DNA from: Arcanobacterium_A bovis
Lineage (GTDB): Bacteria > Actinomycetota > Actinomycetes > Actinomycetales > Actinomycetaceae
DNA: 64,000 bases
Direction: 5' to 3' (one strand)
NCBI RefSeq assembly: GCF_042655305.1
Contig: NZ_JBHSLR010000009.1
Below the pieces are notes generated by a model that saw nothing but the letters and a program-made list of their open reading frames with translations, was not told the DNA's origin and did no database searches. Position 1 is the stretch's first letter, and the number at the start of each line of letters is the position of its first letter. A program made the position numbers and the translations under genes. Positions 18,236-27,665 of the stretch are shown piece after piece.

Positions 18236-19717
18236 CTAGTATGTGCAATCTGCTGATTCGTTCTCACCGGCAGTGATCCGCCTTACCAGCACCAGCGCCA
18301 CAATAAGAACTGCGCAAGAGAAGCCGATCACCCACGTGAATGCATGATGCTCGAAGCTGCGCGTCACGGAGAACAAAATACCAGCATACGCGATGAGCAT
18401 TGCTGATCCGAGCGTGTCGGATATTTGTAGGGCTGACGACGTCTTGCCGTGCAATTTCCGCTCGGTCAATGCGAGAGCGTGTACCGTCATTGCCGGGTAG
18501 GAAATTCCTAATCCAGTGCTGGCAATGAGCCAGCCGATGAATACAGTTTCGCCTGGCAGACTCGGGAATGCTCCCAAAACTGTCAAAAGCATGCCGCCAA
18601 GCTGCATCAGTGTGCCGATCAGCGGGAACTTCGCACGTATGCGTGCATTAGTGACGCGTCCTTGCCACCACGATCCGGCAGCCCAGGTGATTGAGCCAAC
18701 GGTCATGACGAATCCGGCAGACGTAGGGGAGAAGGAATGCACCTCTTTGAGGAGCAAGGGCAGAAAAAGCTCCACCGTAATATAAGTTCCGTTGATAAGA
18801 CCACGGAAAAATATCGATGCAGGCAGGCCGCGTTTGCCGCTCAGTGTACCTGCCGGAAGGAGCGGCCTCATGAAAGCGAAGCACGCTACGGAGCTGAGAG
18901 CGATAAGTATATAGGTAATGGGCGTAAAATGGCCTCGTTGCGTGCCTGAAAGAATCTGCAAACAAGCTACCGAGATCCCCGCAGCGAGCGCGAAAAACAA
19001 TAGCCGATGCAGGCTCCCAACTTTGACTGGTTCAGCCAAAGGCGGGAACTGTTTGATTTTTGAATACCCAAAAGGAGCAGCAATTACAATCAGCACTGGC
19101 GTAATGCCAAATACCCAGCGCCAGTGGAGATAATCGACGAAAATTCCAGCGATAACAGGGCCGATCAGGGAAGGAAGAATCCACGCTGCAGCAAAAGATG
19201 CAAACACTGCAGGTTGTTTTTGCTTGGGAATATAACCGCTTACCATCACATAGAGCGGCACGATCAGAAGCCCTGACCCCAGACCTTGAATCGCCCGTCC
19301 AACAACCAATATCGCTGTGTTTGTGGCGAAAGTCGTAATTACCAAGCCGGCAACAAATAAGATAATTCCCGTATAGAGAACTTTCTTCGGACCTTGGGCA
19401 TCGCACCAAACGCCCGCAATCGCCGTCGTCACTACCTGTGCAGCGAGAGCGATTCCTGAAGCGAGGGCGTAGTAGCGAATTCCGCCGAGATCTGCGACAA
19501 CGTATGGCATCGCCGTCGCCACCGCAATTACCTCAAAAGCTACAAGCGAGATGAGCGAAACGGCAATAATGCGCAACCACAACTCTAAATTTTCACCGAG
19601 CGGCGTTGTGCGTATGCGAGGGCGCGCTTTAAGACGACGTCGTGGGCGCGTTTCGGAGCGCTGAGTCGGTTGCGATTGTGGAACGGAATGCGGATCGGGT
19701 GCTTGAGGATTTGTCAC
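18236..19717 (-). CDS. MFS transporter, probable drug/efflux permease
   Basis: 493 residues with a proline- and arginine-rich N-terminal tail of about 50 residues, then about 12 or more hydrophobic helices. The major facilitator loop between TM2 and TM3 is recognisable (GVWCDAQGPKKVLYTG), as is the TM4/5 motif GRAIQGLGSGLLIVPLYVMV, typical of proton-driven multidrug exporters. Substrate unknown. The frame extends to a TTG at 19753, but GTG 19717 is preferred: a TATAAA box lies 12 nt before it, leaving almost no leader. Divergent from aspS. Its 3' end faces deaD in the same direction. Confidence 0.85.
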   Translation of the reverse strand: MTNPQAPDPHSVPQSQPTQRSETRPRRRLKARPRIRTTPLGENLELWLRIIAVSLISLVAFEVIAVATAMPYVVADLGGIRYYALASGIALAAQVVTTAIAGVWCDAQGPKKVLYTGIILFVAGLVITTFATNTAILVVGRAIQGLGSGLLIVPLYVMVSGYIPKQKQPAVFASFAAAWILPSLIGPVIAGIFVDYLHWRWVFGITPVLIVIAAPFGYSKIKQFPPLAEPVKVGSLHRLLFFALAAGISVACLQILSGTQRGHFTPITYILIALSSVACFAFMRPLLPAGTLSGKRGLPASIFFRGLINGTYITVELFLPLLLKEVHSFSPTSAGFVMTVGSITWAAGSWWQGRVTNARIRAKFPLIGTLMQLGGMLLTVLGAFPSLPGETVFIGWLIASTGLGISYPAMTVHALALTERKLHGKTSSALQISDTLGSAMLIAYAGILFSVTRSFEHHAFTWVIGFSCAVLIVALVLVRRITAGENESADCTY

Positions 19718-19913
19718 ACTACCATTGTCTTTATAAAAGTGAACGCTTCGCAAAGGCTACGGCTGTGACATATGGCTCGGCATGAGCGCGGCGTTGAAGT
19801 TTTGGCTTGGATCGGGCGCGCGGTAGAGTTATTGACGTGCACGTTTCCCGTCTCGTCACGTGCTGTAGCCCGCTCGTCTCGCGGGTGATTCCAACAACTG
19901 AAAAGAGGTCGCT

Positions 19914-21707
19914 GTGCTGCGCACACGAATGGCAGGTTCCCTGCGTAAAGAAGACATTGGATCTACCGTAACGCTCACTGGTTGGGTTGATCGACGCCGA
20001 GATCACGGCGGAATTGCTTTCATCGACTTGCGTGATGCTTCTGGAATCGCGCAGATTACGATTCGTGCAGAGGTAGCTCACGAGCTGCGCTCGGAGTACG
20101 TTATTAAAGTTGTTGGCGTTGTGAACGAGCGACCTGAAGGTAATGCAAACGCGGCGCTTCCGACTGGCGATGTTGAAGTGGAAGCCTCGGAGATTGAGGT
20201 GCTCAACAGCGCTGCTCCCTTGCCTTTCCAGATTTCGGATCACGCTGAAGACGCCGGCTCAGTTAACGAAGAAACCCGCTTGAAGTACCGTTATCTTGAT
20301 TTGCGTCGTTCCTATGAGCAGAACGCAATTCGCTTGCGCGCCAAGGTATCGCAAGCTGCACGTCGTATACTCGATGGTCACGATTTTGTGGAAATTGAAA
20401 CTCCAACTCTTATCCGTTCCACACCTGAAGGAGCGCGTGACTTCATTGTTCCTGCCCGCTTGGCGCCTGGTTCATGGTACGCACTGCCGCAGTCTCCGCA
20501 GCTGTTTAAGCAGCTGTTGATGGTTGCAGGTATGGAGCGCTATTACCAAATTGCTCGTTGCTACCGTGACGAGGATTTCCGTGCAGATCGCCAGCCAGAG
20601 TTTACACAGCTCGACGTCGAGATGTCGTTTGTGGATCAAGACGACGTGATGGCGATTGCCGAAGATGTATTAAAGAATATTTGGTCGCTGATTGGCGTTG
20701 AGCTCACAACTCCTATTCCGCGGATGCCGTTCCGTGAAGCGATGGAGCGCTTCGGCTCAGATAAACCAGATCTTCGTTTCGGCTATGAACTCGTTGATCT
20801 CACCGAATACTTTGCAAATACGCCGTTTAGGGTGTTCCAAAATCCTTATGTTGGTGCAGTTGTTATGCCAGGTGGCGGGTCGCAGCCACGCCGCACCTTC
20901 GATAAGTGGCAAGAGTGGGCAAAGGCTCGCGGTGCGAAGGGCTTGGCTTATGTGACGATTGCTGAAGATGGTACCTTGGGCGGCCCAGTATCCAAGAATA
21001 TTTCCGAAGAGGAGCGCGCAGGCCTTGCTGAGGCTACTGGTGCCAAGCCAGGAGACTGCATCTTCTTCGCTGCTGGTGAGCCAACTGCTTCCCGAGAGCT
21101 GCTCGGCGCTGCCCGCCTTGAGATTGGCAAGCGATGCAACCTCATCGATCCTGATGCTTGGGCTTTTGTGTGGGTTGTGGACGCGCCACTGTTTAAGCCT
21201 ACTAAAGACGCCGAAGCTGAAGGTGACGTTGCAGTGGCAGGAGGCGCATGGACGGCAGTTCACCACGCCTTTACTTCGCCAAAGCCTGAGTGGATCGAAA
21301 ACTTCGATACTGATCCTGGTAATGCACTTGCGTATGCCTACGATATCGTGTGTAACGGTAATGAAATTGGAGGCGGATCTATCCGTATTCATCGTCGTGA
21401 CGTGCAAGAGCGCGTTTTCAAGGTGATGGGCTTGGATCAGGAAGCTGCACAAGAGAAATTCGGCTTCTTGCTTGATGCATTCAAGTACGGTGCGCCACCA
21501 CACGGCGGAATCGCTTTTGGTTGGGATCGTATCGTTGCTTTGTTGACCAAGGCTCCTTCGATCCGCGACGTGATTGCTTTCCCGAAGATCGGAAACGGCT
21601 GGGATCCGATGACTGATGCTCCTGCGCCGATTACTGCCTTGCAGCGTAAAGAAGCAGGTATTGATGCTAAGCCAAAGCAGAAGGAAGCCTCAGAAACAGC
21701 GAAGTAA
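19914..21707 (+). CDS. aspS: Aspartate--tRNA ligase
   Basis: Class II synthetase charging tRNA-Asp. 597 residues: N-terminal OB anticodon-binding domain (TGWVDRRRDHGGIAFIDLRD), the catalytic core with motif 2 CYRDEDFRADRQPEFTQLD, the bacterial GAD insertion domain and motif 3 GIAFGWDRIVALL. GTG start after GAAAAGAGG. Whether it is discriminating or also mischarges tRNA-Asn cannot be told from sequence alone. A terminator hairpin follows directly. Confidence 0.97.
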   Translation: MLRTRMAGSLRKEDIGSTVTLTGWVDRRRDHGGIAFIDLRDASGIAQITIRAEVAHELRSEYVIKVVGVVNERPEGNANAALPTGDVEVEASEIEVLNSAAPLPFQISDHAEDAGSVNEETRLKYRYLDLRRSYEQNAIRLRAKVSQAARRILDGHDFVEIETPTLIRSTPEGARDFIVPARLAPGSWYALPQSPQLFKQLLMVAGMERYYQIARCYRDEDFRADRQPEFTQLDVEMSFVDQDDVMAIAEDVLKNIWSLIGVELTTPIPRMPFREAMERFGSDKPDLRFGYELVDLTEYFANTPFRVFQNPYVGAVVMPGGGSQPRRTFDKWQEWAKARGAKGLAYVTIAEDGTLGGPVSKNISEEERAGLAEATGAKPGDCIFFAAGEPTASRELLGAARLEIGKRCNLIDPDAWAFVWVVDAPLFKPTKDAEAEGDVAVAGGAWTAVHHAFTSPKPEWIENFDTDPGNALAYAYDIVCNGNEIGGGSIRIHRRDVQERVFKVMGLDQEAAQEKFGFLLDAFKYGAPPHGGIAFGWDRIVALLTKAPSIRDVIAFPKIGNGWDPMTDAPAPITALQRKEAGIDAKPKQKEASETAK

Positions 21708-21729
21708 ATTCGCATAAACTGAACTGACA

Positions 21730-21786
21730 AAGTAGGGCTTTCTAGCTTGGAATGCACTAGTGCATATCGGCTAGAAAGCCCTACTT
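21730..21786 (+). terminator. Hairpin terminator after aspS
   Basis: 17-nt perfect arms (21730-21746 and 21770-21786, AAGTAGGGCTTTCTAGC). The loop contains a second perfect palindrome, ATGCACTAGTGCAT (21752-21765). The structure also excludes the in-frame ATG at 21747 as a start for the next gene. Confidence 0.8.
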
Positions 21787-21833
21787 ACTGGCACATGGCA
21801 CAAGAAAAGTTGTACAAGAAAACAGAGGAAAGA

Positions 21834-22628
21834 ATGGATTTGCTCGGCGGTATTTCGAGTTTCTTTTGGCAGCATGAGATTGCGCCTTGGTTGGAATCGC
21901 AAAAAGACCGGATCGTGTTCTACGAAGGTGATGATCGCGCCGCGGTAGTAATTCTGCGCTCCTCAGATATGGCATATGCCGGCGTTGACTACGAAGGCAA
22001 GGCATTTGGACATCCTGATCGCGTTATCGAACTGCTTACCAGCCTTGATGATGCGGTGCTATCGAAGTGCGAGATCATGATGAATCGTGAGGTCTACGAG
22101 CATATGCCTCACGAGTTGCGCGAGCGTTGCGGAGCGCATTGGGGTCACGAGTGGGAGTTTTTCTTTGCCACGGAACCGATTCCTTCTGTGCAGGGCGACG
22201 ACGCCGTCGTCGTTCTTCGCGCAGGTAGCCATGGTTTTCGCGAGCGTAGAGACGAAATCATGGAAGTTTTGCAAAAAGCAAATCCTATCTCGGAGGCAGT
22301 CGATGATATCGATACCCTCGATTGGTTCGTGATTCCGGGCGATAACGGCAGGCTAGCGTGTGTGATGGGAGCTAGTGAGCGTGGCGGCAAAATTCATTTT
22401 GCCGGTTTGGCTACCGATCCCGACTATCGGGGCAAAGGTTTTGCTAGTGCTGTGATGGTAGCGTCGGTAAATTATTGGCTCTCATTGGACAAAACGGTGT
22501 TTTTTGGCATGTGGGCGTGGAATCATAAAGCGCGGAAATTGTATCTTCGGCTCGGCATAACACCTGGTCCGCATCTAATTTTTTGCGGACCACAACCTTT
22601 CAAAGACTATTCCACTTACGCGAAATAA
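21834..22628 (+). CDS. GNAT family N-acetyltransferase
   Basis: 264 residues. The C-terminal half is a GNAT fold with the acetyl-CoA motif LATDPDYRGKGFASAVMVA (about 199-217) and a following WAWNHKARKLYLRLG, as in acetyltransferases acting on amino groups. The N-terminal half is unlike well-known members and the substrate is unknown. The frame opens upstream, but the ATG at 21834 has GAGGAAAG 2 nt before it, while the earlier ATGs (21747, 21795) lie in or just after the aspS terminator. A terminator hairpin follows. Confidence 0.85.
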   Translation: MDLLGGISSFFWQHEIAPWLESQKDRIVFYEGDDRAAVVILRSSDMAYAGVDYEGKAFGHPDRVIELLTSLDDAVLSKCEIMMNREVYEHMPHELRERCGAHWGHEWEFFFATEPIPSVQGDDAVVVLRAGSHGFRERRDEIMEVLQKANPISEAVDDIDTLDWFVIPGDNGRLACVMGASERGGKIHFAGLATDPDYRGKGFASAVMVASVNYWLSLDKTVFFGMWAWNHKARKLYLRLGITPGPHLIFCGPQPFKDYSTYAK

Positions 22629-22633
22629 TGCAG

Positions 22634-22670
22634 ATGTGTCCTGCTGGCCGGAGGAGGTCGCAGGACACAT
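22634..22670. terminator. Bidirectional terminator
   Basis: 11-nt perfect arms ATGTGTCCTGC (22634-22644 and 22660-22670) between the convergent GNAT and MmpL genes. Confidence 0.7.
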
Positions 22671-22692
22671 TCGTATGCCTGCTGAATGGCGA

Positions 22693-25137
22693 TTAATGGG
22701 TGATCTTGAACTTCTCGTAGAATGACCGCAAGAATCGTGGTGACCACCAATTCCACCGGCCCATGAGCGTCATAAAGGCAGGTACGAGTAGCATACGAAC
22801 TAATGAAGCATCTACAAGCACGATAATTGCCAGCGCAACGCCGATTTGGCGAATCGGAAGCAACTCGCCAAAAATGAAGCCAACAAAAACAGCAATGATA
22901 ATGACTGCTGCGGCTGTAATGATGCGGCCAGAGCGCTGCAAACCGCGCTCAACTGCGAGGTCGTTATCGTGTATCGAATCCCAGTATTCTTTTATTCGGG
23001 CGAGCAGGAATACTTCGTAATCCATTGCGAGTCCGAAGCCGAAAGCTACTGAACAAGCCACTACGAAAGTCTCTAGTCCTGCCGTTTTCGGTAATCCGAA
23101 GAGTCCATAATGAAACACCAGCACTGTTAGTCCGAGCCCGGCAATGAGCGACAATGAGTTGATGATTAATGCTTTGAGTGCTGCTACAACGGATCCCGTC
23201 ATGAGGAATAGCAACAACAGCACTGCCACAACAATAACGAGTGCGGCGTAGGGTGCTCCAGCCATAATCGAACGGTTGAAGTCGTATTGGAGCGCTGCGC
23301 TGCCTCCGACTTTGAAGGAATAATCTGCTGTGAGTTCCCGTACTGCCATGACGGCCTGAGTTGCTTCATGTCCGACTTGATCGTTCGTATCCACATGGAA
23401 GGTAATGATCGTTTGGCTATCGTTGAGCTTTTCTGCTTGAGAAACTGAATCAATTCCGGCGATATTTTTGATATCTGCAATGAGTCCAGCGGTATTCTCA
23501 ACGTTGGTGTCTGCAATTACCGTGCCTGTGGGCGTGCGCAAAGCTGGAAAATCGGAATTAATCGCGTCGAGTGCATATTTTGCACTAGTTTGCTGCGGAA
23601 CATAGTCGGTGAAGTTCGAACGCATTTCAAAGTCTTGCAAGGGCAGAGTTGAGGCTACTAGGAGCGAAGTTACGCCAATCAATACTGGCCAAGGATGGCG
23701 ATGTACCCACTGTGCGAGTCGAGAAAATATACCAGTTTCGGTGGTGGCATCACCAAAACGCTTCACCAACTTGTCGAAGAATGTGAAACGGGTGAGGACA
23801 GAGGGCTTGAGCATTCGCACACCGAGCACTTTGATCAGCGCTGGGACGAAAGTGACTGCCGTAAGCACTGCCAAAATTGTGACGATCATGCCGCCCATCG
23901 CAATCATTTTGAGCATTGGTGCTTTCATAACAAGCAGGCCAGCAATGGATACTGCAATTGTGAGTGCGGAGAAAAACACCGTGCGTCCGGCAGTTTTGAC
24001 GATTGCTGTAACGGAGGAGTTAATGAGATCGCGAATGTCTGCCGGAACCTTTGAACCATCGGCGGGGTATCCAAGCTCTTGGAGTCGCCTTCCAATTTCT
24101 TCTCGATAACGCGAAACGACGAGCAATCCGTAATCGATCGACAGTGCCAGACCAATAATCGTCAAAATATTGAGGATAAATGAATCGACATTGGTGAAGA
24201 ACGTGACGAACCACGTTAAACCAGATGCAATTCCAATTGATACGAGGGCCGCCGAGAGCGGCAGACCAGCTGCAATGACGCCGCCAAATACGATTACGAG
24301 GAACAATAGTGCCATAGGCAAACCGATAGTTTCGCCGCGGACTAGGTCTTTCGCGACTTGACCGAGAATGAGATTCTTGGCAATCTGATGCGAAATTGAA
24401 TCAACCCGCACGTCAGGATGGGAAGCGGCAACTGCCGCTTTAAAGTCGCTTATCGCCTCATCTACTTGAGAGTGTGTGCTTTCGCTGGCATCTTTGTTCA
24501 GTTGTACAACAACCGCAAAGCTATTTTTCGATGTCAATGCCGAATCTGGCGCAGGTAACTTCGCAAATTGAGTGTCAACCTCTTGGGAAACTCGGGTACG
24601 AATTTGGCTTTCGAATTGCTTGCGCACGTCGCTGGCAACCTGTTGCTGTATTTGTTCGCGTTGAACTGGTGGCACAAGTGCGAGGCGGGAATTTTGAGAT
24701 GCCAAGGCAGCATTTATGGCTTGGCTGATTTGAGGTTCTGCTTCAGAAATTGCTTTTTGAGTTGCAGATTCCTTTTGTTTTGCGAGTTCATTTTGTGCTT
24801 TATCGCGAACGGATATCGGATCATTAACTCCTCGTACGCCGTCAATGGAAGCGAGGGTGCGCCGTAAGGCGGCGAGATCGCTTTGAACGTCGTCGGCTTT
24901 GACGCCGGTGACAATAGACGTTACTGCTTCACTTTCGCCGGCGTCTTCTACTGCTCGCATCACCAGATCGGATTCCGAACCAGGCACCATCGACCTGCTT
25001 GATTCCATTCGTGAAAAGAGCGTACCTTGCCCGAAACCTGTGACGGCGGCGCTGAAGCCAAGTCCGAATAAGATGAGCCACACGATTATGACAAGCCTAG
25101 GACGTGCAGAAATAGATTTCCCTAACGCAGTGAACAT
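22693..25137 (-). CDS. MMPL/RND-family membrane transporter
   Basis: 814 residues, two related halves each with a leading membrane helix, a large extracytoplasmic domain and five further helices, as in mycobacterial MmpL and other RND lipid or drug exporters. The first extracytoplasmic domain includes a long Gln/Glu/Ala-rich coiled coil (about 108-195). Signature segments: IVWLILFGLGF (TM1), SIDYGLLVVSRYREE (about TM4) and, in the second half, AMDYEVFLLARIKEYWD. The substrate is unknown; lipid or small-molecule export is a family-level guess. Monocistronic as far as visible, and divergent from the toxin-antitoxin pair at 25324. Confidence 0.92.
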   Translation of the reverse strand: MFTALGKSISARPRLVIIVWLILFGLGFSAAVTGFGQGTLFSRMESSRSMVPGSESDLVMRAVEDAGESEAVTSIVTGVKADDVQSDLAALRRTLASIDGVRGVNDPISVRDKAQNELAKQKESATQKAISEAEPQISQAINAALASQNSRLALVPPVQREQIQQQVASDVRKQFESQIRTRVSQEVDTQFAKLPAPDSALTSKNSFAVVVQLNKDASESTHSQVDEAISDFKAAVAASHPDVRVDSISHQIAKNLILGQVAKDLVRGETIGLPMALLFLVIVFGGVIAAGLPLSAALVSIGIASGLTWFVTFFTNVDSFILNILTIIGLALSIDYGLLVVSRYREEIGRRLQELGYPADGSKVPADIRDLINSSVTAIVKTAGRTVFFSALTIAVSIAGLLVMKAPMLKMIAMGGMIVTILAVLTAVTFVPALIKVLGVRMLKPSVLTRFTFFDKLVKRFGDATTETGIFSRLAQWVHRHPWPVLIGVTSLLVASTLPLQDFEMRSNFTDYVPQQTSAKYALDAINSDFPALRTPTGTVIADTNVENTAGLIADIKNIAGIDSVSQAEKLNDSQTIITFHVDTNDQVGHEATQAVMAVRELTADYSFKVGGSAALQYDFNRSIMAGAPYAALVIVVAVLLLLFLMTGSVVAALKALIINSLSLIAGLGLTVLVFHYGLFGLPKTAGLETFVVACSVAFGFGLAMDYEVFLLARIKEYWDSIHDNDLAVERGLQRSGRIITAAAVIIIAVFVGFIFGELLPIRQIGVALAIIVLVDASLVRMLLVPAFMTLMGRWNWWSPRFLRSFYEKFKITH

Positions 25138-25323
25138 AGCTTATTTTCCCAAATTTTGCCATCGTTTGTGTGACGCTAAGCTAACAGCTCATTTGGCGGA
25201 CAAATGCTTGCATACTGGTCAAAAGATTAGATGCAGGCACCGATTCTTGCGGTTTCGGATCTGCTTTTGGTGCTATCAGTTTGATGATATCGTTATAGTG
25301 GGTGGTGAACGGAGGTAGTTCTG

Positions 25324-25563
25324 ATGGCTGAACAATTGTTGATACGTGATCTTCCAACAGGTACGAAGCAGGCGCTAAAGACTCGTGCTCGGCAAAATCA
25401 CACCTCGATGGAAAGTGAAGCAAGGAAGATTTTGTCTTCGGTTTTGTGTGCTGAACGCCCATCTATTGCTTCATTACTTGCGCAAGAAATTACTAGTAGC
25501 GAGACGGATTTCGATTTTGATCCACCGCGGCTTGGTATTGGCTCACGTGAGGTGGATCTGTGA
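25324..25563 (+). CDS. FitA-like ribbon-helix-helix antitoxin
   Basis: 79 residues. The N-terminal 40 residues have a ribbon-helix-helix pattern (LLIRDLPTGTKQALKTRARQ) as in FitA/VapB antitoxins, and the C-terminal part should wrap the toxin. AACGGAGGTAG gives a strong ribosome site. The stop overlaps the toxin start (GTGA). Such antitoxins repress their own operon. First gene of the AT-richer island that follows the MmpL gene. Confidence 0.85.
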   Translation: MAEQLLIRDLPTGTKQALKTRARQNHTSMESEARKILSSVLCAERPSIASLLAQEITSSETDFDFDPPRLGIGSREVDL

Positions 25564-25964
25564 AGTATCTTCTTGATACCAACGTAATTTCTGCTCTGCG
25601 TCGGCCTGAGAAAAATCAATCGGTGTTTGACTGGGCGAAAAATATTCCTCCAGAAGATACATATATTTGTTCGTTAACTGCGGCAGAAATCGGTAGGGGA
25701 ATTAAAGCTATTGCGGCAAAGGACGAATTGCAAGCCCGAGTACTAACTCAATGGTTCGAAGGTCAGGTTTTACCAGCATTTTCGGGTAGGATACTTAGTT
25801 TTGATCTTGATGCGGCCTTGATATTTCGTAATTTTGAGGTTCCGGCAAAAGCTCCAATTGACGATGCCTATATTGCGGCAATTGCACAAGCACATGGGTT
25901 AACTGTTGTTTCAAGAAATACGAAACACTTCTTGCCGCTCGGGATTGATGTTGTAAGCCCGTGA
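25560..25964 (+). CDS. FitB/VapC-like PIN-domain toxin
   Basis: 134 residues. PIN-domain ribonuclease: acidic residues expected at the metal site are visible in LLDTNV (Asp6), SLTAAEIG (Glu), APIDDAYIAA (Asp) and the C-terminal VVSRNTKHF. Family members cleave RNA, often tRNA, when not bound by their antitoxin. GTG start overlapping the antitoxin stop. It is similar in pattern to the second PIN toxin at 32819, although their antitoxins differ. Confidence 0.88.
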   Translation: MKYLLDTNVISALRRPEKNQSVFDWAKNIPPEDTYICSLTAAEIGRGIKAIAAKDELQARVLTQWFEGQVLPAFSGRILSFDLDAALIFRNFEVPAKAPIDDAYIAAIAQAHGLTVVSRNTKHFLPLGIDVVSP

Positions 25965-25991
25965 GTTTATACGGGTTTTATCGAAACTAGT

Positions 25992-26044
25992 TGGTATTAT
26001 TTAGTCGAACGTGGAGCTAAGAGCTGTGATAGGCGATAAGCTCT
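25992..26044 (+). promoter_or_regulatory. Possible hsdM promoter and leader hairpin
   Basis: TTGGTATTAT at 25991-26000 fits an extended -10 (TGNTATNAT type) about 100 nt before hsdM. The leader contains a weak 6-bp hairpin, AGAGCT (26020-26025) with AGCTCT (26039-26044), followed by GTTTCT. No -35 box is evident. Confidence 0.3.
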
Positions 26045-26099
26045 GTTTCTAAAGATTGTTTGATTCTTACTTTGATACCGATGACGAAAAGGTTGCACT

Positions 26100-27665
26100 A
26101 TGGTTCCGACCACCCCTGAGGCACAACGCGCCGAACTCCACAAAATGATTTGGCGAATTGCTAATGATTTAAGGGGAAGCGTTGACGGTTGGGACTTTAA
26201 GAGTTACGTGCTCGGTATGCTGTTCTACCGCTTTATCTCCGAAGATATGACCCAATACCAGGAGAAACTCGAGCACGAGGCAGGAGATACATCTTTCAAG
26301 TATGCAGAACTACCAGATGAACTTGCCGAGCAGGTACGAAAAGACACGGTTGAAGAAAAAGGCTTCTTTATCCTCCCTTCGCAGTTGTTTGAGAATGTGC
26401 GTAAGTCTGCACACCACAACCCAAATCTCAACGAAACTCTGTCGAAAGTATTTAAGAGTATCGAAGGATCCGCACTCGGTACGAGTTCGGAAAGTGACCT
26501 TAAAGGTCTCTTTGACGACATTGACGTAAACTCAGCCAAGCTTGGAAATACAGTAGATCGACGGAATGCGAAGCTTGCCAATATTCTTGATGCGATTGGT
26601 GATCTTCCGCTTGGGAATTTGCAGGATAATGCAATTGACTTGTTTGGCGATGCCTATGAGTACCTGATGCAAATGTATGCCTCGAGCGCCGGCAAGTCTG
26701 GTGGTGAGTTCTTCACCTCGCAAGAAGTTTCTGAAGTGCTAGCGCGTATTGCTAGCCACGGTAGAAAACAATTGAATAAGGTTTATGATCCAGCTGCTGG
26801 TAGCGCTTCTTTGTTACTTCAGTTCGCGAAGCTTCTTGGTGTTGAAAATGTGCGTGGATTTTATGGCCAAGAAATTAACTTGACCACCTATAACCTTGCT
26901 CGTATCAACATGTTCTTGCACAACGTAAACTTCGAAAAGTTCAATATTGCATTGGGTGATACGCTTATCGATCCTCATCATTGGGACTATCAACCTTTCG
27001 ATGCGATCGTTTCGAACCCTCCGTACTCGATTAAATGGGCTGGCGATGCAAATCCGCTTTTGATTAACGACGAACGATTTGCCCCGGCAGGTGTTCTTGC
27101 TCCAAAATCTAAGGCCGACCTTGCATTTACAATGCATATTTTGAAGTGGCTCGCGGTAGACGGTACCGCAGCCATCGTTGAATTTCCAGGGGTACTTTAT
27201 CGCGGTGGTGCAGAGCGCAAGATTCGTAAATACCTTATCGAGCATAACTATGTTGACGCCGTTATTCAGCTTCCGCCTGATTTGTTCTTTGGAACCACGA
27301 TCGGTACCTGCATTATTGTGTTGCGTAAGTCTAAAACGGACAACTCGGTTTTGTTTATTGATGCTGCAGATATGTTCTCAAGGGTAGGGAATAAGAACAA
27401 GCTGTTAGCCGAGCATCGCGATGCGATTGTGGAACGTTATTTTTCGCGTGACGACGTCGATTACATTTCGAAGCTTGTTTCGAACGCGGACATTGCCGAT
27501 AACGACTACAACATTTCGGTGTCTTCTTACGTTGAAAAAGAAGACACCCGCGAAGTTATTGATATCGATAAATTAAATGCGGATATCGAGCAGATTGTTG
27601 CACGACAAACGGAACTTCGGACTGCGATTGATGCCATTGTTGCGGACTTAGAGGGAGCAAAGTGA
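26100..27665 (+). CDS. hsdM: Type I restriction-modification system, DNA methyltransferase subunit HsdM
   Basis: 521 residues. N-terminal HsdM helical domain (LHKMIWRIANDLRGSVDGW), then a SAM-binding motif VYDPAAGSASLL (about 228-239) and the catalytic NPPY (306-309) of N6-adenine methyltransferases. With HsdS it forms the methylase that protects host DNA; with HsdR it forms the restriction complex. ATG start with GAAAAGG upstream. The stop overlaps the hsdS start (GTGA). Base composition of hsdM-S-R is visibly A/T-richer than the flanking core genes, as expected for transferred defence genes. Confidence 0.95.
   Translation: MVPTTPEAQRAELHKMIWRIANDLRGSVDGWDFKSYVLGMLFYRFISEDMTQYQEKLEHEAGDTSFKYAELPDELAEQVRKDTVEEKGFFILPSQLFENVRKSAHHNPNLNETLSKVFKSIEGSALGTSSESDLKGLFDDIDVNSAKLGNTVDRRNAKLANILDAIGDLPLGNLQDNAIDLFGDAYEYLMQMYASSAGKSGGEFFTSQEVSEVLARIASHGRKQLNKVYDPAAGSASLLLQFAKLLGVENVRGFYGQEINLTTYNLARINMFLHNVNFEKFNIALGDTLIDPHHWDYQPFDAIVSNPPYSIKWAGDANPLLINDERFAPAGVLAPKSKADLAFTMHILKWLAVDGTAAIVEFPGVLYRGGAERKIRKYLIEHNYVDAVIQLPPDLFFGTTIGTCIIVLRKSKTDNSVLFIDAADMFSRVGNKNKLLAEHRDAIVERYFSRDDVDYISKLVSNADIADNDYNISVSSYVEKEDTREVIDIDKLNADIEQIVARQTELRTAIDAIVADLEGAK

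Noticed and set aside
20757..21503. 248-residue minus-strand ORF opposite aspS
   Set aside because: Full overlap with a certain gene and no family pattern.
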